From the NCBI GenBank assembly GCA_027924585.1, contig BSBM01000865.1, positions 1,426,001-1,490,000 on the forward strand: DNA of 64,000 nucleotides. Direction: 5' to 3'. Below the pieces are notes generated by a model. The model searched no databases. It was not told the origin of the DNA and saw only the letters and a list, made by a program, of their open reading frames with translations. Below, piece after piece: positions 58,993 through 64,000 of this stretch. Position numbers and translations under genes: made by a program. Each line of letters starts with the position of its first letter. Position 1 is the stretch's first letter. Source of the stretch: Larix kaempferi (lineage: Eukaryota > Streptophyta > Pinopsida > Pinales > Pinaceae).

Positions 58993-59714
58993 TGTTGGCC
59001 CGGTTTTGCAACCAGGCTTAGTGCTATGGGCACCTGCTAACTAGTAGCAGCAGTTTCAATGGAAATAAATAACAATAAACTAATTAAACAAGACTATTCA
59101 TGGATCTAAGCAAAGATATTAAGCAAATAACAAAAATAATTTAAGATCAAGAACAAGAACATATAAAATAAAGAATTTGTATTGAAAGGATGGGGCAAGC
59201 AAGTGCTTGCGAAATCAATACCTCTAATGGTGAGGTTGAATAGCTCCAAGGATGAGCAACTTTCAATCTCCAATGGTCTCTTCTCCAATGTGGTTTGCAA
59301 TGGCTAAAATGCTCAAGGGAGATTTCAGCAGCATAAGGATGAGATAATGGGTGGATGGGAAATGAGGAGCCCCTACCACCTTTTTATAGGTTTTGGTGGT
59401 GGGAAATACCATTTGTGGTTTTGTGGAAACCAAATGGTATTGACCAACATGGTTTAGGTACTTTTCCCTCCTTTTTCCTTTTTTGAATAAAAATAATATT
59501 TTAATTCCCTTTTTAATATTTTTGGGAATTTGGACCCTTTTTGAGGGTTTTTTATGCTTTTTTGGGAAAAATAATCTTTTTTAATGGAAAAAGGGGTGTA
59601 CTAAGGTCTTTTGGTGACCTTTTGTTGGTTTCAGAGGCTCTGATGGTGAAAAAGTGGATAAATGGGTCATGTGAATAGGGAAATGAGCTAGTGAGCACTT
59701 TTTGGGTGTTAACA
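58993..59714 (-). repeat. 5' LTR of element B
   Basis: 722 bp, almost identical to 36443-37165. Differences seen: GGGGC/GAGGC, TTTCAA/TTCCAA, TTAGG/TTACG, CAGAGG/CAAAGG and one 1-bp indel. Confidence 0.96.
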
Positions 59715-59719
59715 ATTAT

Positions 59720-61087
59720 TTCAAAATCTTCTTATCGCTTTCAGGCTCCTTAAAATTGAAAGCAATCACGAGCATGAACTGTCCTAGGCTCGTATAAATC
59801 CACATGACAATACCATTTTATACCTTCTTTGAGCTGCTTAAACCACGAAGAAGGACCCAACGATGCCTCTTAGTGCCATGACAGATCATATCTTGTCCCC
59901 ACATTATCGCAGCAACCCCAATACTGTTTCCTTTGTTCAGAGTATTCTGCAATATGCCACCCTTAAGAGTTTCTGGATCTCATACATCAGTTTGACCCCC
60001 CGAGCCTGTCCCATTACAGTCATATCCCCTGATCCCTTAATATATGATCCCTTTCCCTTAAGATTCAGTTTCGTATGCTGCCAGGCCAACCATGTCATCA
60101 TACTCTGAATAAAGGAATTTTGAGTTCCCCCCCCACATCGCGACCCCAATTATTCCCCATCCCCAAAATATGTCAGTCCCACTATCAGAACTATCACCTT
60201 CTGGTTGTTCACCTCACGCTCCTATCGAGGAAATATCATTATTTCCTTGATAGTTGCAAGGTCTCCCTCTATCGACGACAACTAATCTATTCAAGAGGAT
60301 AGACCCAGAGGTCCCTGTGCCTTGGACTCATCACCATCAATGGTGAGTGCCTATGGATCATTTCGAAAGGAGTCTTCAGTTCCTCTCTAAATGATTGTTT
60401 CTCACATGCTCGACGTCAACACCTTGATCGCATCATTGACACTCGTACAGGGTAGTAGTCCTTTCAGTTATTTGTCGAAGACCCCGGACTTCCCCCGACT
60501 CTAGCACATTGGTGAGTCACTTTGGAACACCCAAGTATATGTTCCCATGGATATCCGGGTTGCATTGGAAATAGTATTCAGAGGCCACCCACTCAGATGC
60601 TTCTTTGAGTACCCAGTATAGCTAAAGTCTAGTGTACCATTGAGGGTATGACTCCCCGTCATTATGATCCAACAACTCATCAGTTCCTCTAGTACCACAC
60701 TCAACAACACTATTATTATTCCACTGTATCAGTTCTTCAGCTCAGACATGGTCAGACCGACAGTATGTCACAAATTTGTGTCCCCTATGGACCCTTATGA
60801 TGTACACATTAGTTCTCCATGTATCTTTCAAGTCCCCTTTTTGGGCCTCATTGTTATTTTATATATCTTGATACGAGCATCGGTATGCCCGCCTTGTCCA
60901 TATATTGAGATTATGCCTCATTCATTGTTTAGGTCATGTATTTTCAGTTTTTGCAGTTGTTTCAGGACCACTATTCTGATCTCCAGTCTGTTTCTTCTCT
61001 TCTCCACACCCCAGGAAAACCATAAAAGACCTATGATGTCTATCGTCCATACGATGAGCTCCTTCCCTCACACATCAGGGGGTAATC
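59720..61087 (+). other. 3' region of element A, right half, with polypurine tract
   Basis: Continuation of A after the B insertion. It is noncoding and matches the inverse of B's 37166-38330, for example the segment around CGAAGAAGGACC and ATGCCTCTTAGTGCC (about 59850) and the end CACACATCAGGGGGTAATC at 61069-61087. The ORF 60664-61191 runs into the LTR and has no motif. Confidence 0.82.
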
Positions 61088-61843
61088 TGTTAACACCTAA
61101 AAAGTGTTCATTACCACATCTCCCTCACCACATGACTCATTTGTCTATTTTTCCCACCATCTTTGCCTCCAAAACCTCAAAAAACCATTAAAAAGCCACC
61201 AAAAGGCCAAAAAACCCATTTTCTCCCCAAAAATAATTTAAATTTCCTCAAAAGATAGCAAAAACCCTCTAAAAGGGCTCTAAATTTCCAAAAATCAAAT
61301 ACAAGGGAATACAAAATATAAAAAAGAGGAAAAAGAGAGAAAAATGAAGCAAAAACCCTAAACCATTGACCTAAACCATATGGTGCCAAAAACCATAGGT
61401 CAATACTCCATCACTAAAAAGCTATAAATAGGTGATGGAGGCTCCCCATTTCATATCCACAATCTATCCTATCCTTACTATGCCAAAATCACTCTTGAAA
61501 CCCTAGCTCACCATTTGAGCTAGCTTCCCATTTGAGTGCCCCTTTTGTCCCATTATTCAAACACCTTGGAGAAGGAGAAGGAACCCATTGGAGCACAGAA
61601 GTAGTCCTCCTGGACTACTGCAAGAGCTCCACCAACCTCAACATTTGAGGTAAATGTAACTTTGTTTTCATTTTTAATACAAAAGAAAAATTCCCATTAT
61701 ATTATTGTCTTTTTATTTTCTGTTGATGCACATGTTAGCTTAGATTTTACCTTGTTTTACTGTTTTACTGAACTGCTACTAAGGAGGCCCTTCTCCTTAG
61801 TAGGTGCTCATTTGCACCAGCTAGGATGAAAAACCTAGCTACA
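61088..61843 (+). repeat. 3' LTR of element A
   Basis: 756 bp, TGTTAACACCTAAAAAGTG to AAACCTAGCTACA, followed by the duplication ggaca. It pairs with 28861-29629, with scattered substitutions and small indels. Confidence 0.95.
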
Positions 61844-61848
61844 GGACA

Positions 61849-62895
61849 TATCACATATAACCAGCTAGGTGCCTTGTCCCTGAGACCTCTTATCTCAATT
61901 CACAGTGCTTGACCACTCGAGCTAACCCACCCAACTTCAATTTCATTTTATTAATGTGTAATGTTTAACTTCCATTTTCTAATATTACAGATTATGTGCA
62001 AGTCAACTTTCTTTTACTTTCAGTAGATGAGTGCCCTCCAGGTGAGAATATTTCTGTAGAAAAGGGAAAAGAAAACCATTTACTTGGAAACTATGAAATG
62101 AAAATTATTTGGATAAGCTGGCTTGACTTCTGTTTGTGTCTTGAGAGAAATAAATAATCACAATTCTTATTAATTGTACATAAAACTAAAATAAAATTAG
62201 TCCATACTCATAATTCGTAGCTTTACAGGGTCAGAAATACTTAATTATCGTTTGTCTATTTAAAAAATAATTGAAAAATGTGCAGGCTGAAAACACTTTA
62301 TTTTAATTATCTTTTGCTAATATATATATACACAGACACACACAAGTCAGGAAAATTAATTAATTATTTGCTTGTATAAATGCAAAATTATTGTAATACA
62401 AGCATTAAGAGTCCTTAATACTACACGTGTACTAACATGTAATCGACAATAGTAGTGTAAATTGAACAAATTTATAACATTAGTAAAGTATCTAATGAAA
62501 AAGTTTGATAACTTACCTGGGGGTGAAGACCTTCCTTTATACTCAGAAAAATAACTTTCAAACCAGACTGTGCCTCTCAGAGGCAAGTCAATCAATAGGA
62601 ACAATCTGAACATTCTGATTATTGGAAATGAGGTTTCTAATTGCTATCATCTTAGTTTTGTTGAAGGGTTTCTGTACTATTATTCAACTTGTGAAGATAT
62701 TAATAATGTGAGATAATGGGAGGGTGCAGATATTGATATGTATAGAAGCAGTAATGTGGTGTTTTTATTATAATTATAATTTTATTATCTTTTAAACTAA
62801 CATGAGGTATTTTTCATGGTACATGATACAGATGCAAGAAGTTGTCCACAACACGCAAGCAAATGCTCATCTTTCAAGCTCCTGTGTTCTATTTA
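61849..62895. other. Unassigned AT-rich flank right of element A
   Basis: No gene recognised. A short TA/CA microsatellite lies at about 62322-62343. This is the original host DNA at the insertion site of A, continuing from 28855. Confidence 0.5.
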
Positions 62896-62966
62896 AGGGT
62901 GCTAGCTCAATGGTAGAGCACCTGCCCTATAGGCAGGAGGTTGGTGGTTTGATTCCACCATTCCCT
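62896..62966 (+). tRNA. tRNA-like sequence, probable pseudogene or organelle-derived copy
   Basis: A 71-base cloverleaf can be drawn. The D stem GCTC/GAGC (62905-62908, 62916-62919), anticodon stem CCTGC/GCAGG (62921-62925, 62933-62937) and T stem GGTGG/CCACC (62943-62947, 62955-62959) are all perfect. The acceptor stem AGGGTGC/ATTCCCT pairs at 5 of 7 positions (one G-T). The seven-base anticodon loop CCTATAG would give anticodon TAT (Ile) but has C at position 33, where T is near universal. The T loop begins TTTG instead of TTCG. The internal promoter boxes are close to consensus. Degraded acceptor and C33 argue against a working tRNA; origin (nuclear, plastid or mitochondrial) is open. Confidence 0.55.
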
Positions 62967-62982
62967 ATTTATATTCCGAAAC

Positions 62983-63396
62983 CACTAAAAAGAGATAAAT
63001 GACTAAAAAAATGACCAAAATTTGCATATAAACAACCACCATTACAACATGAAATATAAGTGACCAAAAAAATGACCAAAATATGCATATAAATGACCAC
63101 TTTTGAGTTGGTAATTGTTGGTAGTAAATTATCGGTCATTTATCACGTGAAAAAAAATGTGGTCATAAATTTGGTCATTAATTGTGACAATTAATGAAAA
63201 AATATATTAACAAATTAATGACCAAATATATGACACAAAGATAAGCTATAAATGACCAAGCTAAATATGACCACATTTTTGGTCGCGTGATATATGACCG
63301 CTAATTTGCTACCAGTGGTCACCAACTCAAAAGTAGTCATTTATATGTGGATTTTGGTCGTTTTTCTGGTCACTTATCTCTCATTTTGTACTAGTG
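62983..63396. mobile_element. CACTA-type MITE
   Basis: The 414-bp segment begins CACTA and ends TAGTG. Long imperfect terminal inverted repeats cover more than 100 bp on each side: AGAGATAAATGAC and ATGACCAAAAT on the left, ATTTTGGTCG and GTCACTTATCTCT on the right. Sub-terminal ATGACC/GGTCAT words are repeated many times, as in CACTA (En/Spm) elements. It has no coding capacity. The 3-bp flanks (aac and cta) do not match, so the duplication has decayed or one end is slightly off. Confidence 0.75.
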
Positions 63397-64000
63397 CTAA
63401 GTTCCAATGCTTTTGAACATATGTATCCGAGTCCATCACCAACCTCCATGAAATATGCTCCTCAACCTAATTATCCAAGTCAAGTGTCCAAGCTATAAGG
63501 TATTTATCACATAGTCTCAAGCTTCAAGTGTTAATTGCTCTCCTCCAAGTGCCCAATGCTCATCCTTGTTCTAGGTAGGTACCTCTCTTAATCGAGCAAC
63601 TGACTCCCCCATTGTGTACACCTAATGGGTTAGTTATTATGTCGATTAGGGCAACCTCCTAGGTGAGGGTGCTATGCAAAGATTCCGTGGGTTTTGTATA
63701 CCATGAAGGTATCCAAGCCCCTAGGGTGCCTTGGGAGGCTCTAAGCCTCCAAGGCTTGTTATAGGCCCTCGATAGGCCTTGGGGGATTGAATGCCCAACC
63801 ACTTGTTCATATTACAGGCCTTGGGAGGTTTAGTCAAGACCACGGTATCATGCTAATATACTAGGTAGATATATAAAGGGATTAAAAAATGTAAATGTGT
63901 TAGGATATTTAGACACTTAGGAGTTAGTTAAGATCAACTTGTGTAATATATCTGTTAGGGAAAGTGTGTTTCTTTAGTATGCATTAGTATGTATTTGTAA
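63397..64000. other. Unassigned right end of the window
   Basis: No gene, RNA or repeat structure recognised. Short GGCCTTGGGAGG and CCTTGGG words recur near 63720-63830. Confidence 0.45.

Larger units (their letters stand above)
36443..59714 (-). mobile_element. Element B: giant Tat/Ogre-like gypsy retrotransposon with antisense PMD gene
   Basis: A minus-strand element inserted in A's 3' region, flanked by the duplication attat (36438-36442 and 59715-59719). It spans 23.3 kb, or about 16.5 kb without its own insertions C (48369-54468) and D (56164-56813). The order on the minus strand is 5' LTR, primer site, leader, gag, protease, zinc knuckles, RT, RNase H, integrase and archaeal-type RNase H. 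A PMD gene in opposite orientation follows, then the 152-bp array, the 3' region, a G-rich tract and the 3' LTR. The LTRs differ by about four substitutions and one indel over 722 bp, so B is young relative to A. Confidence 0.95.
28861..61843 (+). mobile_element. Element A: old, internally deleted Tat/Ogre-like gypsy element, split by element B
   Basis: The LTRs at 28861-29629 and 61088-61843 are flanked by the 5-bp duplication ggaca (28856-28860 and 61844-61848). With B and its attat duplication removed (36443-59719), the element is about 9.7 kb. It has a Tat/Ogre-like primer site, a repeat-rich leader, a gag-protease region, a few residues of RT, two to three 152-bp repeat units, a 3' region and a G-rich tract before the 3' LTR. 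RT, RNase H, integrase and the PMD gene found in B are absent, so A is a non-autonomous derivative. Its LTRs differ by several percent by eye. Confidence 0.93.

Noticed and set aside
60664-61191. Plus-strand ORF of 175 residues with membrane-like segments
   Set aside because: It runs from A's noncoding 3' region into the LTR; the inverted counterpart in B is not open in the same frame.

Overview
The window is nuclear DNA of a seed plant with a large, repeat-rich genome. It shows Ty1/copia and Ty3/gypsy elements with plant-type primer sites, a chromovirus with a C-terminal chromodomain, Tat/Ogre-like gypsy elements, a CACTA-type MITE and intron-bearing gene debris. I cannot fix the species; the nesting and element sizes would suit a gymnosperm or another giant genome. 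I see no intact host gene. About two thirds of the window is assignable to LTR retrotransposons, most with boundaries confirmed by target-site duplications (TSDs).

Left part (1-8842): the 3' end of an LTR element called X here (coiled-coil ORF remnants, LTR 2052-3021) sits inside the gag of a degraded copia element G (3022-8842, 3' LTR 8260-8842). G's 5' end lies outside the window. Next comes unassigned DNA holding an intron-retaining casein kinase I pseudogene (11035-11912), then a full-length reverse-strand copia element F (13454-18699, TSD aaatg). A long unassigned stretch (18705-25673) follows, then a solo LTR E (25679-26417, TSD gctat).

Centre and right (28856-61848): a four-element nest. 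Element A (28861-61843, TSD ggaca) is an old gypsy element of the Tat/Ogre type that has lost the core of gag and nearly all of pol. Into its 3' region a larger reverse-strand relative, B, has inserted (36443-59714, TSD attat). B keeps gag, protease, RT, RNase H, integrase and a second archaeal-type RNase H. Downstream of pol, on the opposite strand, B carries a spliced gene for a plant-mobile-domain (PMD) protein with its own TATA box, followed by about ten copies of a 152-bp tandem repeat. B's gag was later hit twice: by a 6.1-kb chromovirus C (48369-54468, TSD gaaag, LTRs identical by eye) and by a copy of the G family now reduced to a solo LTR, D (56164-56813, TSD ggcat). The order of events is A, then B, then C and D. 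LTR divergence read by eye agrees: A several percent, B about 0.6%, C zero.

Right flank (61849-64000): AT-rich DNA, a tRNA-shaped sequence (62896-62966) and, 16 bp further on, a CACTA-ended MITE (62983-63396).

The most interesting unit is element B. Its autonomous pol genes, convergent PMD gene, hairpin-rich intron and satellite-like array form one mobile package. Its internally deleted relative A lacks the PMD gene and pol but keeps a short form of the same array.
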